NCBI RefSeq assembly: GCF_001640025.1 | Contig: NC_031674.1 | Coordinates: forward strand, 2,356,001-2,420,000 | DNA from: Sugiyamaella lignohabitans | Taxonomy: Eukaryota > Ascomycota > Dipodascomycetes > Dipodascales > Trichomonascaceae | Reading direction: 5' to 3' | DNA: 64,000 nt | In this document: positions 40,283 to 50,045 of the stretch, piece after piece | How positions within the stretch are numbered: position 1 is the stretch's first letter | Layout of the letters: each line of letters begins with the position of its first letter | Translations under genes and position numbers: made by a program | Notes under the pieces: generated by a model | Databases searched by the model: none | What the model was told of the DNA's origin: nothing | Seen by the model: the letters and a program-made list of their open reading frames with translations, nothing else

Positions 40283-40661
40283 TGTGTTATTTAGTATTTA
40301 AGTTTTCTCTATATATATATATCATAATAGTAGCGGAATGGTTGTGAATTTTTTTTATACTTTTATTATTGGTCAAAGCGGAAAATATCACGGTGAGGAT
40401 ATGAACTGTTTTATAGTAAGCGTCAAACTCCACTGCCCCTGTCAGACTCTTTCCGCCGTTATCCGTTCAGAAGTGCACATTCCCCACTAAATTCTGCTTT
40501 GGGACATTCCGCGCATTTTAGTTCCGCTAAGTGGGACAATTTGGTAAGACCGAAAGCTTATATAGTATGCTGATATCCCCGCCAATTGAACTCTTCTACC
40601 GCAATCGATCAGTGATAATCGCGCTTGAAACTCACGACTTTCAGTATTTTTGAACGAAAAA
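40283..40661. promoter_or_regulatory. Fumarylacetoacetase promoter with five GCGGAA/TTCCGC hexamers
   Basis: A 379-bp spacer between the MFS and fumarylacetoacetase genes. GCGGAA at 40333-40338 and 40378-40383; TTCCGC at 40451-40456, 40507-40512 and 40522-40527; CCCCAC at 40482-40487. This is the densest set of the hexamer in the window. No gene is visible. Confidence 0.6.
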
Positions 40662-41963
40662 ATGTCGTTCGTCTCAATCCCCGATAACTCACACTTCTCT
40701 TTACGCAATATTCCTTTTGGAATCATTTCCACTGCAGACCGAGATCCCCGACCTGCCGTTCGGATTGGTGACCATGTCCTTGATCTGAAGGTATTTACAG
40801 CATCTGGAGGATTCTCTGGTTTATCTAGTTTTAAGCAAACCAATGTATTTGAACAGTCCACTCTCAATAAGTTTGCCGAGCTTGGTCGCCCTGTTCATCG
40901 AGCCGTTCGCGAATATATTCAAGAAGTCCTAAAAGCAAATGGAAAGTTCAGCTCAATTCTAGAAGAAAATAAAGAGTTAAAATCCAAGGCATTGCTTTCA
41001 GTTGATGTTGTTAAAACACATCTCCCATTGCAAATTGGTGATTATACCGACTTTTATGCAGGAAGAAATCATGCATATAACTGTGGTTGTATTTTACGCA
41101 GCCCTCAAAATGCACTTCAGCCAAATTACTATCACATTCCTGTTGGATACCATGGAAGAGCCAGTTCAGTGGTTATATCAGGCACCCCGATCCACCGCCC
41201 GTATGGTCAAGTACTGACTAATCCCAAGGCTGAGGTTAAGGTGCCAGAATTCATCCCAACTCGTCGTCTTGATTACGAGTTGGAATTCGCTGCATTTATT
41301 TCAAAACCTAATGATCTAGGTCATAGAATTGATGTTAATTCTGCTGAAGACTATATATTTGGCTATGTTTTAATGAATGATTGGAGTGCTCGAGATGTTC
41401 AAGCTTGGGAGTATGTACCACTTGGACCGTTTACTGCTAAGAACTTTGGCACTGTAGTTTCGCCCTGGGTGGTCTTACATGATGCTCTTGTTCCGTTTAA
41501 AGCCCCAACTATGGAAAGACCACCTGATGTGGGTGATGTTTTGGACTATCTTAAGGAAAATGATTCCAAGTCTGGACATGATATCGATCTTGAGGTCGAA
41601 ATTCGAACTAAAGAGGGTCAAGTGTCTGTTGTTTCTCACAGCAACACTAAGTTCTTGCTATTCTCGTTCCCTCAGATGATTGCACACCATACCGTCACCG
41701 GATGCAATTTACAGACTGGTGATTTACTCGGATCAGGAACAATTTCTGGTGAGAGTGATGCCGCTTTTGGATCTCTCCTGGAAATCACTAAGGGTGGTAG
41801 CGTTGATGTAAAAATTGGCAGTTCTACCAGAAAGTTTATTGAAGACGGAGATGTAGTTACCTTCAGAGGGGTTGCCAAAGGTGATGGAGAAGGTTTAGTA
41901 GGATTTGGAGATGTCGCCTGTCCTATATTACCGGCAATTCCTTACGGGAAGAGTAACATCTAA
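40662..41963 (+). CDS. FAH: Fumarylacetoacetase
   Basis: The last enzyme of homogentisate breakdown: it hydrolyses fumarylacetoacetate to fumarate and acetoacetate. The product has 433 residues. The N-terminal SH3-like domain opens MSFVSIPDN. The catalytic part contains DYTDFYAGRNHAYNCGC (metal Asp and catalytic His), YYHIPVGYHGRASSVV, RRLDYELEFAAFI (two metal Glu), MNDWSARDVQAWEYVPLGPF (metal Asp) and TAKNFGTVVSPWVV (Lys). GSGTISGE follows near the end. The order and length match the eukaryotic enzyme throughout. The ATG at 40662 is the first in frame. Its promoter carries the highest number of the cluster's shared hexamer. Confidence 0.97.
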   Translation: MSFVSIPDNSHFSLRNIPFGIISTADRDPRPAVRIGDHVLDLKVFTASGGFSGLSSFKQTNVFEQSTLNKFAELGRPVHRAVREYIQEVLKANGKFSSILEENKELKSKALLSVDVVKTHLPLQIGDYTDFYAGRNHAYNCGCILRSPQNALQPNYYHIPVGYHGRASSVVISGTPIHRPYGQVLTNPKAEVKVPEFIPTRRLDYELEFAAFISKPNDLGHRIDVNSAEDYIFGYVLMNDWSARDVQAWEYVPLGPFTAKNFGTVVSPWVVLHDALVPFKAPTMERPPDVGDVLDYLKENDSKSGHDIDLEVEIRTKEGQVSVVSHSNTKFLLFSFPQMIAHHTVTGCNLQTGDLLGSGTISGESDAAFGSLLEITKGGSVDVKIGSSTRKFIEDGDVVTFRGVAKGDGEGLVGFGDVACPILPAIPYGKSNI

Positions 41964-42312
41964 TGTAAAAAAGTCAATAGTCGAGATGTTACGCCTGAGT
42001 GCGTCCCATATTTGCTAATTATAAACGTATCATACAATGTCGATTGATTCTTTAAGTGACAACCTTGTATGTCCTACCATATTTTGAAAAATTACATTAG
42101 TAGGTAATACCCTCTGTCAGATACAGTACGTACTGTCTAGGAAGTGGCTCAGTTTAGGCTCTATCATGCAAGATTAAAGTAGGTCGATCATCACCCTATC
42201 TGGAACAGGAGATCAGACATATGCACGATGATCTCTGATGAGGCATCGTTCAAATACACATCCTCCCTTCCTTCATTATCAATTTCTATTACAATTTCTG
42301 ATTATCAACATC
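41964..42312. other. Intergenic region downstream of fumarylacetoacetase
   Basis: It holds the end of the fumarylacetoacetase transcript and the leader of the next gene. An in-frame ATG at 42238 would extend the next protein by 25 residues. No other feature is visible. Confidence 0.5.
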
Positions 42313-42981
42313 ATGCAAAATATTAAACTGATAGTCAAAGACTGCCTTGACCTTAGGGTGAAGTCATCGAAAGATTACCGACTAGCACTTGTCTCAAGCG
42401 ACCAGGTGGATATTTTATCTGTTGAAGGGTTTTCGATATCTCGCCAAGCCCCAAAAATCCCAAACATTATTGGATCTATCACACCAATAAGTAGCAACTC
42501 TAAAATCGTTGATGTAACTTGGGCTCCTCCAACCTTTACACCAAATAATGGTTCGCTAATTGCAGTCTTGGACAACTTTGGTTACATTATGATATATCAA
42601 TATCATGGCGTAGATAAATGGAAGGTCTATCTAAATTTAAATATTCATTTGAACTGGAATGAGGAAATTGAAGGAAATATATACTTATTGGAGTGGTCAC
42701 CAGCTTCGCCCAATAATGGATCTTCGTTACTAGCTTTTGCCTCAAGGCTGATGGACCAAACCAGTATCATCTTATGCACCACAGATACAAAAATACGCCG
42801 TTTTCTCCATTTTAAATGTTATCCTCACATAATTAAAATGGAATGGACACCTCAGTGGGTCACTGAAACTTCTATTTATCTTGCAGTTACCACTAGTTCG
42901 GTAGTGATGGCATATTGCATCGATATTGGGAAAAACATCAACTTAACGTTGATATCAGAAACTGTCCGGTCGATACGCTGA
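42313..42981 (+). CDS. Short beta-propeller protein, possibly a TFIIIC tau-60/90 (Tfc8-like) N-terminal half
   Basis: A 222-residue protein, or 247 if the ATG at 42238 is used. Strand-rich repeats such as DYRLALVSSDQVDILSVEG, GSLIAVLDNFGYIMIYQ and ENIYLLEWSP-like segments look like WD-type blades and recall the N-terminal propeller of the TFIIIC delta family (S. cerevisiae Tfc8, human GTF3C4). Full members are about 550-850 residues; this one ends in a plain stop (RSIR), and no continuation is visible before the KEI1 3' end 110 bp on. It may be truncated, a pseudogene or a separate small protein. The similarity is weak. I prefer the 42313 start because the upstream extension looks like leader sequence. 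Confidence 0.55.
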   Translation: MQNIKLIVKDCLDLRVKSSKDYRLALVSSDQVDILSVEGFSISRQAPKIPNIIGSITPISSNSKIVDVTWAPPTFTPNNGSLIAVLDNFGYIMIYQYHGVDKWKVYLNLNIHLNWNEEIEGNIYLLEWSPASPNNGSSLLAFASRLMDQTSIILCTTDTKIRRFLHFKCYPHIIKMEWTPQWVTETSIYLAVTTSSVVMAYCIDIGKNINLTLISETVRSIR

Positions 42982-43091
42982 ATCATGTCGTTATAAAAGG
43001 TATTTCACAACTAATGCATTTGATTTTCTTTATTACTTATTTTACACTCGTACCTCTGTTAACTTCTTCCCATACTAATACGTATAACTCT

Positions 43092-44081
43092 CTACTCGCC
43101 ATTTATAGAATCATTATCGTTGAAGTCGGCATTCAGATGAATCGCAGACTCGTCATCTTTGAGTTCAGACGCTGTTCCGGGTCTAAAACTACTAGGATAT
43201 GGGTTTCCTGTCCAGAATGGCTCAGCAACACTAAGGGCTAGATACTGTAATTTCGCTGACCAAGATCCCTTGGGCTGTCCATTGTGTGAACGTAAGTTTT
43301 GTTGGCGTACTAACATCCTAGCGTAACCAACAATCACGAATGAAAAGTAGATTCGGACCATCAATAATGCAACTGTGATAATAATCGTCTCAGAAGTCTC
43401 TTGGGCAAGAGAAGCTGACTTGTTTAATACCGCGCTATCTGACGCAGCCCGGTTTACCAAGTACACGTAGTCGTTCAAGTCCTCAGGAATATAAGTCGGC
43501 AACGGCGACGTCACAGCGCTTGCAACTGATGAAATAGTACTCGTAATTTGTTCAATATCGCTGGTAGCTGTGCCAACAGAAGCTACAAGGGATGTCACAG
43601 CACTTGTAGCTAGGTCAATAGCAGTAGTTGTGGGGCTATCTACGATGTTATTCGCGGATGAACTCAAGTAGGCAATTATATCCTCTGACGCTGTCTTGGA
43701 AACAGTGGAGCCTAAACTCCCCAGTGTACTGTTACCTGCCCCTCCTGTTGGCCCAGAATTTTCTGCGAACCACCTAACACAAAACATTATTGTAAAAGCT
43801 ATACTTAATATTGTGTCGAAGCAGTATAGATATGCAAATAATAACATTTGTAGGCCATTTCTTCTAGCGATGTTAAAAAATGCCATAATATAGAGTGGAA
43901 GCATAGCCAAAGAAATTAAATTAAGCAACCATTCTAATACAGAAATTGGATGTCCAGTAAATATTGATAATATTCCGTAAAACCCACTAGCTTTATTAAA
44001 AATCCCAATGCCGATGATTACTTCTGCTCCTACATGCAGGGGTAGGAAATATAGGAATGACCGTGGCACTAAGGACAGCAT
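43092..44081 (-). CDS. KEI1: Kei1, regulatory subunit of inositolphosphorylceramide synthase
   Basis: A Golgi membrane protein that partners Aur1 in inositolphosphorylceramide synthesis. The first 100 residues match Kei1: PRSFLYFLPLHVGAEVIIG, NKASGFYGILSIFTGHPISV and LFAYLYCFDTILSIAFT, with about three membrane segments. A final segment (ETIIITVALLMVRIYFSFVI) and a basic tail follow. Between them lies a Ser/Thr/Ala-rich loop (about 108-205) that makes the protein 329 residues, against 221 in S. cerevisiae as I recall. In S. cerevisiae Kei1 is cut by Kex2; I see no obvious Lys-Arg site in the loop. The promoter has two GCGGAA hexamers (44194, 44220), which may be coincidence. Confidence 0.88.
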   Translation of the reverse strand: MLSLVPRSFLYFLPLHVGAEVIIGIGIFNKASGFYGILSIFTGHPISVLEWLLNLISLAMLPLYIMAFFNIARRNGLQMLLFAYLYCFDTILSIAFTIMFCVRWFAENSGPTGGAGNSTLGSLGSTVSKTASEDIIAYLSSSANNIVDSPTTTAIDLATSAVTSLVASVGTATSDIEQITSTISSVASAVTSPLPTYIPEDLNDYVYLVNRAASDSAVLNKSASLAQETSETIIITVALLMVRIYFSFVIVGYARMLVRQQNLRSHNGQPKGSWSAKLQYLALSVAEPFWTGNPYPSSFRPGTASELKDDESAIHLNADFNDNDSINGE

Positions 44082-44717
44082 TATAGATGTGAGAATGCAG
44101 TGTGTCGATATAATAGATTATTAATATTAGCCCAATAGAGTGATTATTACTTGTATCCGTTTTCGATTCAAGTTACTACTTGCTGTCTAATAAGCGGAAA
44201 GCTTGCGGGCGTAATGATCGCGGAAATATCGGAGTAGATGCTCTGATTTCTTTCGATGACAAGATAGTTTCAGAAATTGAAGCCAAATTCCGTATCTTTC
44301 AATAAAATCAGCAATAGAAAGAAATATTCACACGCTGTACTTAAAATCAATACGAATGAGGAGGTCTCTGATGGTGACGAAGTAGTATAGAAGAGATTAA
44401 ACGTGATGCCTGCTGAATGTCTTTTTAGTTCAGCCGCACATCGACCCTGCCCCGGCCACTTTTGTTTTGCGATGAATTACTTCTGAAATCCCAAATATTC
44501 AGATAGTATTTATAATCGGTACTTGTAATCAGATAAGAATCTGAGAATCTTCTGGCTAATCAGTTATATATACTGGCGTGTATCTCTGGATGTTTTGGAA
44601 CAAGCATGGGCCTTATCAATAGATGCTCTATCTGCGCGGCTCAAAAATATTTATGCAGGAAGAGATCAAGTTCATCTCGCAAGGTAGGACCTGTGAAGGC
44701 TTGCAACTCTAATCAAA
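44082..44717. promoter_or_regulatory. Divergent promoter between KEI1 and RIO1
   Basis: A 636-bp divergent spacer with two GCGGAA hexamers (44194-44199, 44220-44225) 113-144 bp upstream of KEI1 and one GATAAG near 44530. No gene is visible. Confidence 0.45.
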
Positions 44718-46453
44718 ATGTCAAAATTTGATGATAAATTCACTAGTGGAGACTTTGTTGAAAGCGAATCTGGCGATGATAGCTTTAGTGATAGTGGAAT
44801 AGAAGAAGAAGCTCAACAGGAAGAACTAGGAGAACATGGAAGTGGCAGTAAGTACTAGCAAGTTATCAACCTGTTAACTCACCTTATGAGTGTCTGATTT
44901 GTCCAAGCAATAATGATGGCAGTCTAATTTGAGTCTATTACCTCTTATTGTAGATAGGTCTATGTATAAGTATTGAATTACTGGTCAGATAGCAATTATT
45001 AACATAGAAAGATATAACCAAAGCTTACAATCGGCAAAAGAAGATTATAGAGATTAGAAAGAATGGCGAGGATCCAAAATATGAACCCAAAACTAATGTA
45101 CAACAACCCAAAACGAAACAGGAGTTGACTTTAAATGACCCCAACAGTCTGGGTAAGCTTTTAGGAAGAATTAAGTTGGAAAGTGGGGATGATCAATATT
45201 TTGGTAAGGGAACAAGAGCGTCAAAGGTGTCGTCGGGGCCCAGTTCAGACAAGGCCGACAGGGCTACTAATGAACAGGTCTTAGATCCTCGTACTCGAAT
45301 GATCCTGTTTAAAATGATCAACAGAGGAATTGTATATGAGATCAATGGTTGTATTAGTACTGGAAAAGAGGCGAATGTGTACCACGCAATGACGGAAGAT
45401 GGAGAGCATAGAGCTATTAAAATTTATAAAACTTCGATTTTGGTTTTCAAAGATAGAGATAGGTATGTCAGTGGTGAGTTCCGTTTTAGAAACGGCTATT
45501 CCAGGCACAACCCACGAAAAATGGTTAAACTATGGGCAGAAAAAGAAATCCGTAATCTCAAGAGAATTTATCAATCTGGTATCCCTGTTCCTAAACCACT
45601 TCATTTGCATTTGCATGTTCTGGTAATGGAATTTTTGGGTGATGCTAATGGATGGGCCAGCCCGAGATTACGAGATGCTGATATAGACGAAAGCGAGTAC
45701 CCCAAACTGTATCTACAGCTCTTGTCATATATGAGAATTCTCTATCAACAATGCCGATTGGTCCATGCCGATTTAAGCGAGTACAATATTTTATATCATG
45801 AGAAGAAGTTGTATATTATTGATGTTTCTCAGTCTGTGGAGCATGATCACCCTCATAGTTTGGAGTTCCTAAGAATGGATATCAAAAATGTGAATGATTA
45901 TTTTAGAAGACAGGGTGCAACTCCATTTTCAGAGCGGAGTCTCTTTAAGTTTATCACTGGCGAGAAAATAGAAAACCCACATTCACCACCACCCCATCCA
46001 GAAACTTCAGATTATCTTGTTGAATACCTCCAGCAGCTTCCTCAAGAAGACCTCACTAGTCAAGATGTAACCGACGATGCAGTTTTTAGATCTATTTATA
46101 TTCCACAAAACCTTGAACAGGTTTATGATGTTGAGCGCGATGTTGAGAAGATTAGTCGTGGTGAAGGCAAAGATTTGATATACGGGAATCTTGTAAATGT
46201 TAACCCCGAAAGCAATTCAAGTTCGGAGGAAGATGGATCAGACTCCAACTCAGATTCCGAAGATTCAGATGACGAGCTCGAAGATACAGATGTCTGGAAG
46301 GAGAAGACAGTAAAGGAGAAAAAGTTTGCTGATCGGGAGTCTAATAAACTCCGAAAACAAGCTCTAAAAGAAGAGAAGAAAGAGAAACGTCAAAAGAAAA
46401 TGAAGAAGGCGGTTAAAAAGAAGTTGATAAACAATTCAAAATCTAAAAAATAG
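44718..46453 (+). CDS. RIO1: Rio1 atypical protein kinase (spliced)
   Basis: An atypical kinase/ATPase of late 40S ribosome maturation. The best model is join(44718..44847, 45012..46453), 523 residues. Exon 1 encodes an acidic N-terminus (MSKFDDKFTSGDF). Exon 2 carries ITKAYNRQKK, LDPRTRMILFKMINRG, the flexible ATP loop STGKEANVYHA, the catalytic HADLSEYN and the metal-binding IIDVSQSVEHDHP, then an acidic stretch and a very basic C-terminus. The donor is GTAAGT. The frame requires the acceptor AAG at 45009-45011; the closer TAG at 45005-45007 would give the wrong phase and lies only about 5 nt after the ttaac branch site. A third acceptor at 45023 is also in phase. Confidence 0.92.
44848..45011 (+). 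other. Intron in RIO1 with an unusual AAG acceptor
   Basis: A 164-nt intron with GTAAGT donor and attattaac branch site. The predicted acceptor is AAG (45009-45011), 9 nt after the branch, not the nearer TAG. Phase 1 is kept only by this acceptor or by one at 45021-45023. Confidence 0.6.
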
Positions 46454-46501
46454 AATAAATAAATTTATTAGCATATATTTTTGAGGGAGAACGATGCAGT
46501 C

Positions 46502-48502
46502 TTAAACTGATCCACCACTCTGACTGTATTTACCTACGAGACCCGCCATCTCCAACAGAGCTCTATCCTCTCCAAGGCTATCAACATTGATCTTTCGTCT
46601 GTTTTGAGCTTCCCTTTCTTCCCATTCCCACCGTAGCTTTTGCTCGGCTAAATGCTCTTCGGTACCACATCCCCAGACTTCGATCTCTTCTATTACGAAC
46701 CTATCTTCGAACTCCAAGATCTTTTCTGAAGGGGATGGGCCAGGTTCAAACGAACCACCGGGCCCAAAGTGCCGAAACACACCAAACTCAAATGAGCTCT
46801 CTATAACAAGAGATATGTTTCCTATGTTGGAATATTTCCCATTCCGTGGAGGAGGACTTCCAAAGCCGATTCCCTCCCCTCGGCTGAAGTATGCATAGTG
46901 GCGATTGGTTTTGGATGCTTTATATACATTGTGAGTGGGAAACAATTGAGTTAAAACCGTACTTTCATTTCCAAAGCATTCTTTGCTATTTGCCCTCCAT
47001 GGAGATTCTACAAAGGCTCCAAATATAACAGTTTTACTCTTACGGTTATTTTTTGCTCGAACTGGGGGAATCTGGTCATTGAAACTCCGTATACGCGAGT
47101 TTGCTTTGATATCGGTAGCATCTGCAACTCGCCTTCCGGATATTAGAAAGATGCTGGGAGCATTCCAATTGAACACCTTTGTTTCAAAAGACCTCATTGA
47201 AAATCCCGCTTCTGATCCACTGTATAGTTTGACCATTGTTTGTATCATGGGTCCAAATGTGCTATAAAGTTGTCCTCGAATTGCATATGTGGTAAGCTTG
47301 GTCACTAAGCCGATTCGAGAATTGACCGTTTTCTCTGGCTCTTTTACCTTAGTTGTATCTACGTCTTCTGGTTGTACAGGCGACTCAGGCGAAGAACTCA
47401 GGCGCCTCTCTGGTACCGTACTGGACTTCTGTTGATAAAGGAGCCGATCAAATATGAGGGCAAGTGGTTCTAGGACATGAGGAAATGCTAGTAGAATTGC
47501 CTCTCGGAACTCTTCGCATGATATAGTTATATCTTCAATCAGTTTGCTGTTACTATCTGCAGATATTGATCGAACCATTGACTGGGCAGACTTCCTGAGT
47601 TTTTTGACTGACGCCTCCTCAAATCGCTCAACTACAGCATCAAAAGACTCATATGGTTTGTAGTCCACCAACGGTAGCAACAAGCTAAACAATGCCACTA
47701 AATCAGGACCCGATATGTACCACTTTGTGACGTCTATGTTGTCAAAACTCTGGACTACGGAAAATCTATCCCAAGAACTGATGCCCGTCCTTTCAAACTC
47801 TATCTGTTCATCGGCAATATTTGCCTGTCCCTCTGCGCTGCTTCCTTCCATAATCTCAGTAGCAAACGATAGAAACAATAACTTGAGAATATCATATTCA
47901 CCCCTAATCACACCCTTATATTTGCCATTATAAAACGTCAGTGCCTTGACGAGGTTTTCGACCGTCATGGTGGCTGGAGAGAGGGTTCTAATGAAGGGGA
48001 ATGCACCAATGAAACTAGCTGATTTGAATAGAAGACTTCCTGCTGGTGCCACACTATCTGGAATAGCGAGATACTTGAGCCTAGTTAAGTTGAGTTAGGA
48101 TTTTGAGCCCAAATAATGGAGTGTTCATACTTTACACTAACTAGGATTCAGGTTATAGGATATTTCCTCCCCAGTTTGAGTGACCAAACGTCTTGGGCCA
48201 AGGAAAAGAGCCTGTGGTAAAGTCATAACTATAACAGACTTTGAGCTGAATAGCACTGTCTACTAATTCACTTACAGGGTGTCTTCTTTCCAGTAAACAA
48301 TACCTGACTCCTTGTCTGCCAATTCATTGATGATCTCCTGACAACGTTAGCATCGCCGATGTGGAAAATAGTTTTGTCAGAAAAAACTTACCTTTAGTGA
48401 CCAAATTTCTAAAGCACTGAACTGTTTCGCACATCTTTGGGCAAATAATAATGACACCTGCTCAGAATTGAGCTTTTGTGGGCTGCTCTGGGATTGTCCC
48501 AT
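46502..48502 (-). CDS. RTC5: Rtc5, TLDc-domain protein (three exons)
   Basis: A TLDc-family protein of 583 residues; in yeast Rtc5 binds the vacuolar V-ATPase and promotes its disassembly. The gene is complement(join(46502..48080, 48276..48337, 48392..48502)). Exon 1 starts MGQSQSSPQKL; Gly2 makes N-myristoylation likely, as in the S. cerevisiae MGQSSS start. Exon 2 ends in VYWKEDTL, which joins LKYLAIPD in exon 3. The TLDc domain (about 340-560) ends with EVWGCGTEEHL, and the last block SLGEDRALLEMAGLVG is nearly identical to the yeast end. Both introns (54 and 195 nt) have GTAAG donors, ctaac branch sites and AG acceptors in the right phase. It is convergent with RIO1, 48 bp between stops. 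Confidence 0.93.
48081..48275 (-). other. Second intron of RTC5
   Basis: A 195-nt phase-2 intron with GTAAGT donor, cctaac branch site and TAG acceptor. It is the longest intron found in the window. Confidence 0.82.
48338..48391 (-). other. First intron of RTC5
   Basis: A 54-nt phase-0 intron with GTAAGT donor, gctaac branch site and CAG acceptor. It separates exon 1 (37 codons) from exon 2. Confidence 0.85.
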
Positions 48503-50045
48503 GACAGATTCGCAATACGACCACCGTGAATTTTGGTTGCTTGCCTGCTGAAAATCGTTTCCAAGCTCTGTGTCTGGAAATTCGATACCTCATTCAATTG
48601 CTGATGGTCTCGTGTTGCTACCAAGGCGCGTACGCTGGAGTATTAATTAGTTCATTTAGGCCCTCGTTTTGTCTCAGGTGATAAGATAAAGCAATGGGCG
48701 ATTGTCGATCTGAGACCTAACCCGCCTACCTGCCAATCTCCGCCAAGCTATCAACTATATTAGTATGGCATTTAAACGATTAGTCTGAGTTCTCATAGAC
48801 GCCGTATCCTGGCTTCTGGTTATAGTTTCTGGCAGTCGTTCAATATACAATCGTAAATATTATTCAAGCATGCACTGAAAAAGTCTATTACTGAACTGAC
48901 TGATGTATTATCACATCATTAAAGAGATAGTCTCCTAAACCCGCTACCGAGCTAGTCCCTACCATTGCAGTTATGACTCGAGGTAGTCGCATTGACCCCG
49001 CTCGTTCTATCTTGCTTCCTTGCATTCGTTCCTCGTATCTGCAGTGTGCCCCTCCTCCAACTAAGTACGATGAGATAGCACTTTCCTTCTTCCCCACCTG
49101 GGCACCTGCACTGATATAGACAGATTACTTAGCAGACCATTAGGTAAACCAATTACTATGAAAATACATTTAATTTGTATGAAAAGTTAACCCACATTCA
49201 TCCCAGCCAGGAAACTCAAACTTTGCTAGTAAGAAATGACAACTGGCTTCAAAACTCTATTAAATATGTGCCCAGGCAATTGCATCACTTACATGATGCA
49301 TTGACGCCACATAACGAATAACAAATATTATTAGTTGGGTCATAGAATAGTCACATTGTACTAGCAGCCTGTCTCATTTTGGCACATCTTATTTGCCCCT
49401 GCATTGAAAATAATTATAGCATATGGAGATAGCTTGGCATTTCACTGTTGTTAACGCAACTACAGGACCCTTCCCAACCGAGCCGAACTTTTTTTTTCTC
49501 CCAGTATATGCGATGCTTCTGCATATCGCTACAACCCACCGGGCAGTTGGATACCGTTCACCTATCGCGAGCACATCGGCTCCCTGCACATCTTCCCAAT
49601 TAGGCTACTTTGCTGGGCTTATCATTAACAAGGGCACCCGACAGGCGTACAAACTACATTTGCAAAGCTTCAGCGCTTCAATAAGTAGCTAGAAATATAT
49701 ATAATAAATGAGTGTCACTAATAACTAATCTATTACCGTCGTATACTGAAATTTTTGGAAATTCCCGATTGTTCAGAACGCTTTCATATTTATTCAATTT
49801 TTTTTTTTGGCAACTAAACTTTTGACAGTTGAGCTTAGAACTACCTAAGGGTCTAGTACAGGGTTCGGTATTCCGATAGTCGGGAAAATATAGATAGATC
49901 CGAGACACAGGCAATCAGAAACGGAACAGAGTTAGATATTTGAGATCGCAGAAATAATATAAAAACCAAGCGAAATAACCTAGAGAAATTACTAGTGGTT
50001 CCGGTAGCAGTGTCGACTACTCTATAATTTTTTCGGACTTAGCCA
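48503..50045. other. Long intergenic stretch between RTC5 and an unknown gene
   Basis: About 1.54 kb. A minus-strand frame is open from about 49124 to 48888 (close to 78 codons, includes ISSYLVGGGAHCRYEERMQG) without an ATG at its head. A plus-strand ATG frame at 49423-49692 encodes 89 residues (starts MEIAWHFTVVNATTGPF) with no known domain. Neither has a clear promoter or splice partner. The RTC5 promoter must lie near 48.5-48.8 kb. Confidence 0.4.

Noticed and set aside
44194..44225. Two GCGGAA hexamers upstream of KEI1 as an extension of the aromatic regulon
   Set aside because: KEI1 is a sphingolipid housekeeping gene, the pair is not palindromic, and single hexamers occur in other promoters (2585, 29128, 51069). 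Probably background.
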